Positions 32,819-43,247 are shown, counted from the stretch's first letter. The stretch is DNA of 64,000 nt from Marinomonas rhizomae (GCF_003315485.1 NZ_QNSE01000009.1:1-64000); one strand, 5' to 3'. Notes: a model not told the origin generated them from the sequence alone. Program-made: numbers and translations.

Positions 32819-35254
32819 ATGAGTAATGACGAACAATACTTAGATACACAAGAAGACCAAGTTGAAGTGACGGAAGAGGAGGTTGTAATAAGTGATCCAA
32901 AAGGCTTAGCTCTCCCTGATGATGTTTTGCCTGAGACCCTATTTATTTTACCTATATCAAGCCGGCCATTTTTTCCTGCTCAGGTTCAGCCCGTTATGGT
33001 GGATGCCGAACAATGGGAAGACACCTTAGAGAGAATTGCAGAGCACCCTCAAGCCGTTGTCGGTTTAGTGTATGCAGATAAGAAAACGAAAGATGCGCCC
33101 TCAGTCGAGGAATTTCGTTCTATTGGCTGTGTTGCAAGAGTGCACAAAGCCGAGAAGCAAAATGATAAATTGACCTTTTTAGCTCAAGGCGTAAAGCGCT
33201 TTGAAGTCATCGAATGGTTAAGTGAAGAAGCGCCTTATTTGGCTCGTGTTCGTTATCTTAATGATGTGAAATCTAATGATGACGAATCGAAAGCTTATTC
33301 CATTGCGATTTTAGATGCGATTAAGCAGCTGATTCGTCTCAATCCTTTGTTTAGCGAAGACCTAAGGCAGTATCTAGGTCGGTTCTCATTTAATGAATCT
33401 GGTTTGTTGGCTGATTTTGCGGCTTCTATTACCTCCGCTGATGCGGAAGATTTATACGATGTGCTGGCGACGATCCCAGTCAATGCCCGTATGCATTTAG
33501 CGCTAACCTTACTAAGAAAAGAGCTTGAAATTGCACGCTTGCAGAATGAAATTAGCGCTGAAGTAAACGATAAAATTAGCAAACATCAACGTGATTTTTT
33601 CCTTAAAGAGCAATTAAAGATTATCCAGAAAGAGTTGGGGATTTCAAAAGATGATCGTACTTCTGATGTCGAAACATTCGAAGCTCGATTAGAAGGAAAA
33701 ACGTTACCTGTAGCGGTGAATGATAAAATACAAGAAGAGCTACATAAATTGAGTATTCTTGAAACAGGCTCTCCTGAGTACGGCGTCACGCGTAATTATT
33801 TAGATTGGGCGACGTCTTTACCGTGGGGAGTTCATTCTAAGGATAATTTGGATATCAAATTAGCCCGTGAGGTTCTTGAATCTCATCATGCAGGCCTTGG
33901 TGATATAAAAGATCGTATTGTTGAGTTTTTGGCTCTTGGTGCGCATCGTGGGGAAATGGGTGGAAGTATTCTGCTTCTTGTTGGTCCTCCAGGAGTTGGT
34001 AAAACATCGATTGGTAAATCAATTGCTGAGTCTTTGAATCGCAAGTTTTATCGCTTTAGTCTTGGCGGTATGCGTGATGAAGCGGAAATTAAAGGTCATC
34101 GACGAACTTATGTAGGCGCTTTACCGGGCAAGTTTGTTCAAGCATTGAAAGATGTTGAAGTTGAGAACCCCGTTATCATGTTGGATGAAATCGACAAAAT
34201 TGGTTCTTCCTTTCAAGGCGACCCAGCGTCTTCTTTATTAGAGGCGCTTGACCCTGAGCAAAATGTTGAATTTCTCGACCACTATTTAGACATGCGTATC
34301 GATTTGTCAAAGGCGTTGTTTATTTGTACTGCAAATCAGCTAGATACTATTCCTGCACCATTATTAGATCGTATGGATGTGATCCGATTGTCTGGTTACA
34401 TTGGTGATGAAAAACTTGCGATTGCTAAGCAGCATTTATGGCCGAAACTACTTAAGAAAAACAAGCTCCTGAAAAAACAGTTGAACATTACGGATGCCGC
34501 GTTGCGTCATATTATTGAGCATTATGCCCGTGAAGCGGGTGTTCGTGGTCTAGATAAATTGCTGCAAAAAGTTTTGCGCAAGAGTGTTGTCGAGTTAATG
34601 ACGGGTGAAAAAGAGCGCATTAACATCGGTGTGAAAGACGTCGAAACGCTATTGGGTATGCCGTATTTCCGACCGGAGAAAACATTGCAAGGGGTAGGTG
34701 TGGTTACTGGCTTGGCTTGGACTTCTATGGGCGGGGCGACCTTACCGATTGAAGCCAATAAAGTACATGAACTAACACGTGGCTTGAAGCTCACTGGTAA
34801 GCTGGGTGATGTGATGAAAGAATCAGCCGAAATTGCGTATTCTTATGTCTTCTCACACACTAAAAGCTATCAAAAAGCCCCAGAGTTTTTTGATAAAAGT
34901 TTAGTGCATTTGCATGTTCCAGAAGGTGCTACACCGAAAGATGGCCCAAGCGCAGGCATTTCCATGGCGACAGCCTTGTTGTCATTAGCGAAAGGTGAGC
35001 CGGTTCGGCGTGGACTGGCAATGACTGGTGAGTTGACGCTTACTGGTCAGGTTTTAGCGGTTGGCGGTATTCGTGAGAAAATTATCGCTGCTAAACGTAG
35101 TAAAATTAGTGAAGTAATTTTACCTGAACCAAATCGTCGTGACTTTGAAGAATTACCAGAGTCAGTGAAAGAAGGGATGACCGTTCACTTCGCAGAGCGC
35201 TTTGCCGATGTTGAAAAAATCGTTTTTAATCGATTGAATAACAATCTTCACTAG
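32819..35254 (+). CDS. lon: ATP-dependent protease Lon
   Basis: This cytosolic AAA+ serine protease degrades misfolded and regulatory proteins. The protein is about 811 residues, somewhat longer than E. coli Lon (784), owing to an acidic N-terminal extension before the LON substrate domain. Walker A is GPPGVGKTS (about residue 390), and Walker B is VIMLDEIDKI. The protease domain holds the catalytic Ser in PKDGPSAGI (about 708) and the Lys in GGIREKIIAAKR (about 751). Three start codons are in a row (TTG 32813, ATG 32816, ATG 32819); I use the last. I found no clear heat-shock promoter. A strong hairpin terminator follows. Confidence 0.95.
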   Translation: MSNDEQYLDTQEDQVEVTEEEVVISDPKGLALPDDVLPETLFILPISSRPFFPAQVQPVMVDAEQWEDTLERIAEHPQAVVGLVYADKKTKDAPSVEEFRSIGCVARVHKAEKQNDKLTFLAQGVKRFEVIEWLSEEAPYLARVRYLNDVKSNDDESKAYSIAILDAIKQLIRLNPLFSEDLRQYLGRFSFNESGLLADFAASITSADAEDLYDVLATIPVNARMHLALTLLRKELEIARLQNEISAEVNDKISKHQRDFFLKEQLKIIQKELGISKDDRTSDVETFEARLEGKTLPVAVNDKIQEELHKLSILETGSPEYGVTRNYLDWATSLPWGVHSKDNLDIKLAREVLESHHAGLGDIKDRIVEFLALGAHRGEMGGSILLLVGPPGVGKTSIGKSIAESLNRKFYRFSLGGMRDEAEIKGHRRTYVGALPGKFVQALKDVEVENPVIMLDEIDKIGSSFQGDPASSLLEALDPEQNVEFLDHYLDMRIDLSKALFICTANQLDTIPAPLLDRMDVIRLSGYIGDEKLAIAKQHLWPKLLKKNKLLKKQLNITDAALRHIIEHYAREAGVRGLDKLLQKVLRKSVVELMTGEKERINIGVKDVETLLGMPYFRPEKTLQGVGVVTGLAWTSMGGATLPIEANKVHELTRGLKLTGKLGDVMKESAEIAYSYVFSHTKSYQKAPEFFDKSLVHLHVPEGATPKDGPSAGISMATALLSLAKGEPVRRGLAMTGELTLTGQVLAVGGIREKIIAAKRSKISEVILPEPNRRDFEELPESVKEGMTVHFAERFADVEKIVFNRLNNNLH

Positions 35255-35305
35255 GTTATCCACAATGTAAGCATTTTCTCAAGTCGCCATACATGAGAAA
35301 ATACC

Positions 35306-35338
35306 AAACCGGACAAGTGCTTGCTTGTCCGGTTTTTT
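35306..35338 (+). terminator. Terminator of lon
   Basis: AAACCGGACAAG (35306-35317) pairs perfectly with 35324-35335 around a six-base loop and runs into a T-tract. A second 9-bp hairpin (35273-35281 with 35294-35302) lies just before it. Confidence 0.93.
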
Positions 35339-35408
35339 ATTTAATGGCGAACTTTTGGGTCGCGTTTTTTGTCGCATAGTCGTGCTTGCGTCATTTTAGG
35401 GGAAATAA

Positions 35409-36788
35409 ATGCCTGCTCCGGCAAAGCTTACAGAAGGTTCAACTTTTAAACATGTTGTTAGCATGTCAGCCACTGGTGCTTTTGGCTTGATGTGCATGTT
35501 TTTAGTTGATCTTGTCGACATGCTCTTCCTTTCTATGCTGGGCGAAAAAGAAGCTGTGGCTGCAGTCGGTTTCGCCAGTACTATTATGTTCTTTACCATT
35601 TCTTTAAGTATTGCCGTGTCTATTGCTGCAACGGCTTTGGTATCAAGAGCGGTAGGTGAAGGGCAAATTGCTCTGGCTAAACGCCGCGCTGTTAATGTCT
35701 TGGCATATGGCATTTTCTTTTCCACTGGCGTTGTCTGGTTTTTATGGCCCAATATTCCTCACATTCTTTTGTATATTGGTGCCACAGGACGAACGCTTGA
35801 TCTGGCAACTGGGTATTTACAGATTTTAGTGATAGGCATGCCTGCCGTCATGATTGGCATGATTGGTTCTGGCATTATGCGAGCATTAGGTGATGCCCGT
35901 CGAGCTATGTACGCCACTATGATCGGTGGATTAGTTAATGCACTATTGGATCCTATTTTTATTTTTGCTTTCGGATTAGGTGTGCAAGGTGCGGCTGTCG
36001 CTTCTTTAATTGCGCGTTTTTCTATGGTTGCTGTGTCGTATTATGGTGTGGTTCATATTCATAAAATGTTGGGCGAATTTGACCTGATGGATTTCTTTAA
36101 GGATGCAAAATTGATTTCCGTAATCGCCATTCCGGCTATGCTAACGAATATGTCTTCTCCGTTAGCGAATGCTATTGTCATGGCGCACACTGCGTCGTTT
36201 GGTGATGATGCGGTTGCTGCTGTGGCTGTAATTGGCAGAATTATCCCTGTTATTTTTGGTGGTGTATTCGCTTTGTCTGGTGCAGTTGGTCCTATATTAG
36301 GACAGAACTATGGCGCCGGACGTTTTGATAGAATGCACAATGCGATCAGCAGTGCCGTTGTTTATGCTTTCGGATATTGTTTAGTGCTGTGCTTTTGTCT
36401 TTATCAAATGCAAGATTGGTTGGTATCTGTGTTTCATGCCACGCAAGGTAGTGCCGATCTGATTCGCTTTTTTGCTACTTTTGTTTCTTTTAGCTTTTTC
36501 TTCCAAAGTTTGTTGTTTATTGCGATTGCGGTTTTCAATAACCTTGGCAGGCCATTAAATAGTACTTTGCTAAACTTTGGTCGTGCGACCTTAGGTACAT
36601 GGCCTTTGATTACCGTTTTTTCTCTTTTTATGGGAGCCGAAGGGATTTTGTTTGGGCAAGCGGTTGGGTCCGTTATTTTTGGTTGTTTGGGGTTTTATAT
36701 GGCGAGAAACTACATTACTGAGCTTGAAGAAAAAGAAGCTCGTGATATTTTGCCTGCAAATAACCATAGTTATGATGAAATTATGTAA
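35409..36788 (+). CDS. MATE-family efflux transporter
   Basis: This inner-membrane multidrug and toxic compound exporter has 459 residues and twelve predicted helices in two similar halves. Typical family features are the N-terminal region DLVDMLFLSMLGEKEAVAAVGFA and, in the second half, GAVGPILGQNYGAGRFDRM. It likely uses a sodium or proton gradient; the substrate is unknown. The ATG follows AGGGGA closely. It ends nine bases before the convergent tlyA gene. Confidence 0.9.
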   Translation: MPAPAKLTEGSTFKHVVSMSATGAFGLMCMFLVDLVDMLFLSMLGEKEAVAAVGFASTIMFFTISLSIAVSIAATALVSRAVGEGQIALAKRRAVNVLAYGIFFSTGVVWFLWPNIPHILLYIGATGRTLDLATGYLQILVIGMPAVMIGMIGSGIMRALGDARRAMYATMIGGLVNALLDPIFIFAFGLGVQGAAVASLIARFSMVAVSYYGVVHIHKMLGEFDLMDFFKDAKLISVIAIPAMLTNMSSPLANAIVMAHTASFGDDAVAAVAVIGRIIPVIFGGVFALSGAVGPILGQNYGAGRFDRMHNAISSAVVYAFGYCLVLCFCLYQMQDWLVSVFHATQGSADLIRFFATFVSFSFFFQSLLFIAIAVFNNLGRPLNSTLLNFGRATLGTWPLITVFSLFMGAEGILFGQAVGSVIFGCLGFYMARNYITELEEKEARDILPANNHSYDEIM

Positions 36789-36797
36789 AAAACTTTC

Positions 36798-37562
36798 TTA
36801 AGCTTCTCTCCTAATAGCCCAAAGTAGAAACTCTTGATTACCATCGCCGCCTTTTATTGGGCTTTCTATATAGCATTTCACTTCAAAGTCGAGCTCTTGG
36901 ACAAAAAGTTTAATGTCCTTTTCTAGCTGTTTTATACGCTGGCCGTCTTTTACTATTCCGCCTTTTTTTATGAACTCTTTACCTACTTCAAATTGCGGTT
37001 TTACTAATGTAATTAGGTGGCCTGTTTTATTGAGTAAGTTGGGGAGCTGAGGTAAAACCTTAGTCTGCGATATAAATGAAATATCCATAACAACAAGGTC
37101 AAAACCATTTTCTGGATAGTGCTCCTGTAGATCTTCTACGCTCAAGTGGCGAGCGTTAATACCTTCAAGGCAGGTGATTTTCTGATGGTTGTGCAAACTA
37201 GGGTCCAGTTGCCCGTGTCCAACTTCAACACCAACCACATGCGCAGCGCCATGCTGAATTGCGCAGTCACTAAAGCCGCCAGTAGATTGGCCGATATCTA
37301 ATACAAGGAAGCCTTCGATATTCAGTTTTGTATGTCGTAAAGCCCCTTCAAGCTTTAAAGCACCACGGGAAACGTATTTGTCAGTTTCACTGGAAAGAAC
37401 ATTTAGCTCAATGTCGTGGGGGAGTTTCAAGCTAGGTTTGGTGACTGTTACCCATGTTTGGTTTTGTTTGTATGAGACTCGTCCTTCACTGATAAAGGTT
37501 TGTGCTTGCGAGCGAGATTTAGCAAATCCTTGCTCTGAAAGGATTAGATCGATACGTAACAT
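36798..37562 (-). CDS. tlyA: TlyA-family rRNA 2'-O-methyltransferase
   Basis: This protein of 254 residues has an N-terminal S4 RNA-binding domain (residues 1-60, RIDLILSEQGFAKSRSQAQTFISEG) and a C-terminal Rossmann methyltransferase of the FtsJ type. The SAM-binding motif is LVLDIGQSTGGFSDCAIQHGA (about residue 87), and LVKPQFEVGKE carries the conserved Lys. In mycobacteria TlyA methylates 16S and 23S rRNA cytidines; many family members are called hemolysins, a historical misnomer. The target in this organism is inferred. Confidence 0.9.
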   Translation of the reverse strand: MLRIDLILSEQGFAKSRSQAQTFISEGRVSYKQNQTWVTVTKPSLKLPHDIELNVLSSETDKYVSRGALKLEGALRHTKLNIEGFLVLDIGQSTGGFSDCAIQHGAAHVVGVEVGHGQLDPSLHNHQKITCLEGINARHLSVEDLQEHYPENGFDLVVMDISFISQTKVLPQLPNLLNKTGHLITLVKPQFEVGKEFIKKGGIVKDGQRIKQLEKDIKLFVQELDFEVKCYIESPIKGGDGNQEFLLWAIRREA

Positions 37563-37682
37563 AGAAAACTCGATAGTAAGATAATTGTCGCGAATATTAG
37601 CAAAAAATGAATAATCAAAGTAGATTTAAAAGAAACAGAAAGAGTCTTGTTATGACCACTGTCGATTGTCTGGGGAAAGCCT

Positions 37683-38519
37683 GTGCTATTAAAAACACTG
37701 ATTAATGCAAATGAATTGGCCTTATTACTTGGGCAGCCAAATGTGGTTGTTTTAGATTGCCGATTCTATTTAACTAACCATGCTAAAGGTAAATTGGAGT
37801 ACGATAAAAGCCACATTCCTGGTGCTGTTTTTGTAGACGTTCATCATCAGTTGGCGGCGCCTGAAACAGAGTTGACAGGTCGACATCCATTGCCAGATGA
37901 AACTGTTTTTTCTGAGCAGTTGCAGAGCTGGGGAATCGATTCAAACTCGCAAGTTGTTGTGTATGACGATATGGGAGGAGCGATTGCAGCTCGAGCTTGG
38001 TGGATGCTTAGCCAGCAAAATATTGATGTTTGTGTTTTAAATGGTGGTTTTCCTGAATGGTTAAAGCAAGGTAAAGAGGTTTCAATGACGTCTGTTATGT
38101 CTACGGCTGCGTCTAATAAAATTGCGGTGTCGTTCCCTTGGGCGATTAGTGAGCAAGCGATAGTGGAGAATTTTGAGACCAATCAATTTCAGTTAGTGGA
38201 TGCTAGAGCGGCAGATCGTTTTAATGGTGAGAATGAAACGATGGATCCTGTTGCTGGTCATATTCCTGGTGCAATCAATCGTCCGTATTCAGATAATTTA
38301 GACTCAGATGCTTGCTTTAAGCCTGCTGAACAATTGCATGTGGAGTGGCAAGACTGGTTGTCTGGTCGTTGCGATGGGTATGTCTATTATTGTGGGTCTG
38401 GTGTGACGGCTTGCCATAATGTTTTAGCGCTAAATTATGCCGGAATAGAGGCGAGACAAGTTTATGTCGGGTCGTGGAGTCAATGGTCGAAAAGGATGTT
38501 GCGAGCGATTGCTTTGTAG
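37683..38519 (+). CDS. sseA: 3-mercaptopyruvate sulfurtransferase
   Basis: This two-domain rhodanese-fold enzyme has 278 residues. The catalytic loop CGSGVTACH (Cys near residue 238) is the mercaptopyruvate-type signature, rather than the CRKGVT form of thiosulfate sulfurtransferase. The N-terminal inactive domain has the usual VVLDCRFYL start. The start codon is GTG at 37683, preceded by a GGGGAAAG ribosome binding site. No operon partner is visible. Confidence 0.9.
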   Translation: MLLKTLINANELALLLGQPNVVVLDCRFYLTNHAKGKLEYDKSHIPGAVFVDVHHQLAAPETELTGRHPLPDETVFSEQLQSWGIDSNSQVVVYDDMGGAIAARAWWMLSQQNIDVCVLNGGFPEWLKQGKEVSMTSVMSTAASNKIAVSFPWAISEQAIVENFETNQFQLVDARAADRFNGENETMDPVAGHIPGAINRPYSDNLDSDACFKPAEQLHVEWQDWLSGRCDGYVYYCGSGVTACHNVLALNYAGIEARQVYVGSWSQWSKRMLRAIAL

Positions 38520-38601
38520 TGCGATTGCTTTGTCGTGCTATTATTTTTTAGGTATGAGACCGCTTAACCCCAAGTGGAGGATAAGCGGTTTAGAAAATAG
38601 G

Positions 38602-38919
38602 TTATTTTGGTGTGGCTCCGGCCATAAAGATTTGTACTTGTGTATGTGTCTCACCCCATATGTGTGATTTAACGTCAAGTAAGAAATGCTCAGCTTCTTT
38701 TAGCGTTACGATTCCATCCATTAATTTGATACCAATGCCTTCTTGAGTGAAGAAGAAGTGCCAAGTGTGCTTGTCAATGATGGCTTCACCTTCGCCATTG
38801 TTGTAGTTCACTTGTTGGAAGGGGTAGTCACTCGGAATAAAGCAGGAAAGCTCCTGTCCTGAGACGCCGTAGTTAAGATCAGGTATATAGCCTTGACGAT
38901 CGACCAGTTCAAACTTCAT
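38602..38919 (-). CDS. Small hypothetical protein
   Basis: This protein of about 105 residues has no recognised family. It is soluble, starts MKFELVDRQGYIPDLNYG, and is rich in aromatic residues. The ATG at 38917-38919 has an excellent ribosome binding site (AGGAGT, six bases upstream), which argues that it is a real gene. A longer reading to 39012 lacks a ribosome binding site. It is divergent from ugd and lies between that gene and sseA, with no evident functional link to either. Confidence 0.7.
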   Translation of the reverse strand: MKFELVDRQGYIPDLNYGVSGQELSCFIPSDYPFQQVNYNNGEGEAIIDKHTWHFFFTQEGIGIKLMDGIVTLKEAEHFLLDVKSHIWGETHTQVQIFMAGATPK

Positions 38920-39087
38920 ATAGAACTCCTTGTTATTTATTAATATTCGCTGTGGTGTTCTCGAATTACTGCATTTCTTGATGTAATTCACAAAAAAGAC
39001 ATGCTTTGGCATTTTTAATTACGGTACAAACTGTAAAATAACCTCTTTTCAATACAAACTCTATCTTTAAAGTAAAGGATCAAGCGA

Positions 39088-40257
39088 ATGAAAATAGCAG
39101 TGGTAGGAACGGGATACGTTGGCATTTCTAATGCGCTGCTATTAGCGAAGTATAATCATGTTGTTGCATTGGACATTGTGGCTGCCAAAGTTGATATGCT
39201 AAATAATAAGCAGTCACCGATTGAAGATCATGATATAGAGCGCTATCTAGCTGAAGAACAACTAAATTTTGTTGCAACGTTAGACAAAGAGGAGGCTTAC
39301 CTTGGTGCCGACTATGTCATTATAGCAACGCCTACAGATTATGACCCTGAAACGAATTATTTTAATACGGGCCATGTTGAATCTGTCATCCAGGACGTTA
39401 CTCGCATCAATCCTGACGCAGTTATGGTGGTAAAATCTACAGTTCCTGTTGGCTTTACTAAATCTGCGAGTGAACGTTTTTCTAGCGATAATCTTTTATT
39501 TTCACCCGAGTTTTTACGTGAAGGCAAAGCGTTACATGATAACTTATACCCGTCGCGTATTATTGTTGGTGAAGTTTCTGAACGAGCGCAAGTGTTTGCC
39601 GATTTACTTGTTCAGGGTGCAGAAAAAGCCGATATAGATGTGTTGTTAACAGGGGCCACGGAAGCTGAGGCAATTAAATTATTTGCTAATACCTATTTGG
39701 CTATGCGCGTTGCGTTTTTTAATGAATTAGACAGCTACGCAGAATCTCATCATTTAGACAGTCGTCAAATTATTCAAGGCGTCGGACTTGACCCGCGTAT
39801 TGGTAATCACTATAACAATCCGTCATTTGGTTATGGTGGATATTGCTTACCGAAAGATACTAAGCAATTATTAGCTAATTATGACAAGGTACCAAACAAC
39901 TTGGTGCGAGCAATTGTTGATGCTAATGCTACGCGTAAAGATTTTGTGGCTGACTCTATCTTAAAAGACAATCCTAAGGTTGTCGGTATTTATCGTTTAG
40001 TCATGAAGGTGGGGTCAGATAACTTCAGAGCATCTGCTATTCAAGGTGTCATGAAGCGTATAAAAGCTAAGGGTGTAGAAGTGGTTGTTTATGAGCCTGC
40101 ACTTCATGAAAGTAGTTTCTTCAATTCGAAAGTAATAAAAAATTTAGAAGAATTCAAAGATATTTCTGATGTAATTGTGGCGAACCGAATGACTGACGAT
40201 ATGTTAGATGTGAAAGAAAAAATTTACACCCGTGATTTGTTTGGTGTTGATAGTTAA
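39088..40257 (+). CDS. ugd: UDP-glucose 6-dehydrogenase
   Basis: This cytosolic enzyme oxidises UDP-glucose twice to UDP-glucuronate, the precursor of acidic surface sugars. The 389-residue protein is nearly identical in length to E. coli Ugd. It shows the NAD-binding [15 protein letters not shown] motif, [15 protein letters not shown], the [12 protein letters not shown] block, and the catalytic Cys in [15 protein letters not shown] (about residue 255). AAAGGA precedes the ATG. It is the first gene of a co-directional envelope run (ugd, yejM-like, glycerophosphotransferase, tagD-like). Confidence 0.96.
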   Translation: MKIAVVGTGYVGISNALLLAKYNHVVALDIVAAKVDMLNNKQSPIEDHDIERYLAEEQLNFVATLDKEEAYLGADYVIIATPTDYDPETNYFNTGHVESVIQDVTRINPDAVMVVKSTVPVGFTKSASERFSSDNLLFSPEFLREGKALHDNLYPSRIIVGEVSERAQVFADLLVQGAEKADIDVLLTGATEAEAIKLFANTYLAMRVAFFNELDSYAESHHLDSRQIIQGVGLDPRIGNHYNNPSFGYGGYCLPKDTKQLLANYDKVPNNLVRAIVDANATRKDFVADSILKDNPKVVGIYRLVMKVGSDNFRASAIQGVMKRIKAKGVEVVVYEPALHESSFFNSKVIKNLEEFKDISDVIVANRMTDDMLDVKEKIYTRDLFGVDS

Positions 40258-40289
40258 TTTTATGATTTTTAATTTTTTAGGGTTATTGC

Positions 40290-42131
40290 ATGAAGTATAA
40301 AAATAAAATGTCTATTTATGCAGATTTTTTAGTTATAAATATTTTGCTGTCTATCGTTGTTGCTATCCGATATTTTTTCTTTATGCCTGAGCTTCCAAGT
40401 GGTGTGCTAGGGCCAATTTTTATTGCTTCTAGTCTGATTGGTCAAATGGCTCTTTTAGGCTGTCTAATTGGTCTTTTGGGGTGGGTGACAACGCTACTTC
40501 CGCAACGGCTTTTCTTTCTTTTTTTAAGCTTTTTAGCTTCTCTTATGTTATCGATTTTAGTGATCGATACCTTTGTTTTTTCACAGTACCGATTCCATAT
40601 CAATGAGGTAGTTTTAAAGCTCGTATTATCTGGAGATGTTGTAGATTTTTCGTTTTTTACCTGGTTAATTGCCGCCTTATCTTTTGTATTGTTGCTGTTA
40701 ATCGAGTTTATGCTTCTTCTTTATTTGAAAAGGCGGATGACACAGAAGAAAAAGGTACGGAAGAAGTGGTTGGTTACGATTTTTATAGTATCTTTTTTAA
40801 CCTTTAATTTTATTCATATTTGGGCAGCAGCGAACGCTTACCAGCCGGTACAGATTGTGAAAAATTACTTGCCTCTTTTCCAACCGGCTACGTCTAATGG
40901 CTTAATGCAGAAATATGGATGGATAGATGAGGAAGCTCTGGCTAAACAGAGAGCGATGTCAATTAAAGTAAGTAGTGATCTGCATTATCCTTTGTCAGAG
41001 CTTAATTATTCCGTCGTTGATAAGCCGGTTAACATTGTATTTTTAGTTATAGATTCATGGCGGTACGACTCGTTTAATGCAGACAACACACCGAGTTTGT
41101 GGTCGTTTGCACAGAATGGTGTTGTTTACGACCATCATTTTTCTACAGGGAATTCGACTAGAACAGGTATCTTTGGATTGTTTTATGGTATGCCTGGTAC
41201 GTATTGGCAGAATATGCTGACGAATGGGCGTTCACCTATTCTGATGGATAGGTTGCAGGAGTTAAATTATCAAATTGGCGTTTTTGCTTCGGCCTCTTTA
41301 ATGGATCCTGAGTTCAATCGAACTGTTTTTTCCAATGTTCAAAATTTGCGTCTAAGGTCTACAGGTGACTCTCCTTCAAAAAGAGATGAGAGCCTGACAG
41401 AAGATTGGTTGAAATGGTATCAGGAACGAGATACTTCCAGACCCACTTTTTCGTTTCTTTTTTACGATGCTCCTCATGGTTATGACTTTCCAAGAGACTA
41501 CCAGAAACGTTACGAGCCAATGCTTAAAGATGTAAATTATTTAGCACTGGATAATGATATGGATCCAATACCTTTCTTGAACCGTTATAAAACAAGTGTT
41601 CATTTTGTTGATAGCCTGTCAAAGAAAGTTCTAGAGGCTATAGAAAAATCAGGCGATTTAGATAATACACTTTTTGTTATTACTGGGGATCATGGTCAGG
41701 AGTTCAATGATAATAAACTAAATTACTGGGGGCATAATAGTAACTTTACGCCTGCTCAGACTCACGTTCCTTTTGCTATCATTGGACCTAAATTCTCTGT
41801 CGATGACTCATTAGTAATGAATAAACTATCAACACATGAAGATGTAGTTCCAACCTTGATGAAGCACTATCTAGGAGGGGAGGGTATTGATCAGAATAAT
41901 TATTCAACAGGAATAGATTTACTTAATGAAAAAACAGAAGAGCGAGACTGGCTAATAAGCTCAAGTTACTCTAATTATGCAATGATTACCAAGGACAGTA
42001 TTCTGGAAGTTGGGGCTAGTGGCCAATATCAGTATTTAGATTTGTCTAATCGAATAAGAAAAAGTGAAGAGCCAAATTTTCTTTATCTAAAAGATGTTTT
42101 GGAACACTTAAGTCGATTTAAAAAGAAATAA
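40290..42131 (+). CDS. YejM/PbgA-like inner-membrane sulfatase-fold protein
   Basis: This protein of 613 residues has about five N-terminal transmembrane helices (DUF3413 type, residues 10-180) and a periplasmic alkaline phosphatase/sulfatase-fold domain starting near residue 250 (NIVFLVIDSWRYDSF). This is the architecture of YejM (PbgA, LapC), which in E. coli controls LPS synthesis through LapB and LpxC. The pseudo-active region HHFSTGNSTRTGIFGLFYG is typical. Because genes for surface-glycan assembly follow, it may be a paralogue with a transferase role, such as adding a phospho-group, rather than the regulator itself. Confidence 0.8.
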   Translation: MKYKNKMSIYADFLVINILLSIVVAIRYFFFMPELPSGVLGPIFIASSLIGQMALLGCLIGLLGWVTTLLPQRLFFLFLSFLASLMLSILVIDTFVFSQYRFHINEVVLKLVLSGDVVDFSFFTWLIAALSFVLLLLIEFMLLLYLKRRMTQKKKVRKKWLVTIFIVSFLTFNFIHIWAAANAYQPVQIVKNYLPLFQPATSNGLMQKYGWIDEEALAKQRAMSIKVSSDLHYPLSELNYSVVDKPVNIVFLVIDSWRYDSFNADNTPSLWSFAQNGVVYDHHFSTGNSTRTGIFGLFYGMPGTYWQNMLTNGRSPILMDRLQELNYQIGVFASASLMDPEFNRTVFSNVQNLRLRSTGDSPSKRDESLTEDWLKWYQERDTSRPTFSFLFYDAPHGYDFPRDYQKRYEPMLKDVNYLALDNDMDPIPFLNRYKTSVHFVDSLSKKVLEAIEKSGDLDNTLFVITGDHGQEFNDNKLNYWGHNSNFTPAQTHVPFAIIGPKFSVDDSLVMNKLSTHEDVVPTLMKHYLGGEGIDQNNYSTGIDLLNEKTEERDWLISSSYSNYAMITKDSILEVGASGQYQYLDLSNRIRKSEEPNFLYLKDVLEHLSRFKKK

Positions 42132-42161
42132 GCTTTTGATTGAGAGGCCGGAAAATAATTT

Positions 42162-43229
42162 ATGAAAGTAATATTTGATACTAAAAGCTTATATTATTTG
42201 CCACAATACCTACCTGTTAATAAGGAATTAAATGGGATTGATGTTTCTACGATCTTTGTTTTTTACGAAGGTATTCATGATCCCATTATTAAGCAGTTGG
42301 CTTTAGATAGTGATCTTTCTTCTATATGGGTTAAGAATGAAGAAGAAGCGATTGATTTTTATGAAAAAGAACAGGCTGATTGGGTGTTTTTTGCCAATTC
42401 TTTCCCTTATCTTGATAGGCTCCATCAGGTTTCTAGATCCGCACAATTAGGCCATGGGATTGGTCCTAAGGCTAGCTATTATACTAAGTCTAGTCGTTCC
42501 ATGAGTGTAAGGTTTGTTGAAGGAGATTACCGGAAGAAGCGATTAGAAAAAATGTTTCCTGATGATGAGTTTGTGGACGTTGGTTTTTGTAAAATGGATC
42601 CTATTTTAAATGGTGAGCTATCTAAAGACGACTTGCTCAAACGATATGGACTTAACAAGCAACGTTTAACTATTTTGTATGCACCAACCTTTTACCCTAG
42701 CAGTATTGAAAAGTTTCCAAAAGACTGGCCAGCCGATTTTCAGGATTATAATGTTATTATTAAACCTCACTATTTTTCAATTAGTAAGAAGCAGTATAGT
42801 AAGCAGTTAAGTCTTTTAAACCGATGGTCAGAATTTGAAAATGTCTATTTAGCTAAAACTGAGGATTATTCACTGTTACCCTTTTTAGAGGTAGCGGATG
42901 TACTTGTTAGCGATGCTTCTTCAGCCCTTTTTGAATTTGCAATACTAAATAAACCTGTGATTTGGTGCGATTTTCTGAAGTTGAGGTGGAATTATCGAGG
43001 TATTTTTTCATACAAATTTAAGCGGCGTATGGACCAAGATTATGGGGATTATGCAGCAATTGCCGTTCATGCTAAAAAATACCAAGATCTTAAGCGTTTA
43101 GTAGAAGAGCAGTTGGAAAGTCCTAAAGCGCTAGAGTCAATTAGATTGGAGTTGTCTGAGAAATTAGCTGGAAAACTAGATGGTTACTCAAGCAAAAGAA
43201 TTGTTGAGTACTTAACGCAAAAAATATGA
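42162..43229 (+). CDS. CDP-glycerol glycerophosphotransferase family protein
   Basis: This 355-residue protein resembles the TagB/TagF family, which moves glycerol phosphate from CDP-glycerol to a glycan acceptor. The family signs are the GHGIGPKASYYTKSS region, VDVGFCKMDPI, the middle ILYAPTFYPSS block, and the C-terminal VSDASSALFEFAILNKPVIW segment with conserved Asp and Ser. It has no membrane span. The next gene, 18 bp downstream, encodes the matching cytidylyltransferase, which supports CDP-glycerol as the donor. The acceptor is unknown; an LPS core or O-glycan is likely. Confidence 0.85.
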   Translation: MKVIFDTKSLYYLPQYLPVNKELNGIDVSTIFVFYEGIHDPIIKQLALDSDLSSIWVKNEEEAIDFYEKEQADWVFFANSFPYLDRLHQVSRSAQLGHGIGPKASYYTKSSRSMSVRFVEGDYRKKRLEKMFPDDEFVDVGFCKMDPILNGELSKDDLLKRYGLNKQRLTILYAPTFYPSSIEKFPKDWPADFQDYNVIIKPHYFSISKKQYSKQLSLLNRWSEFENVYLAKTEDYSLLPFLEVADVLVSDASSALFEFAILNKPVIWCDFLKLRWNYRGIFSYKFKRRMDQDYGDYAAIAVHAKKYQDLKRLVEEQLESPKALESIRLELSEKLAGKLDGYSSKRIVEYLTQKI

Positions 43230-43247
43230 TAATTTTTTAGGTTTTAT

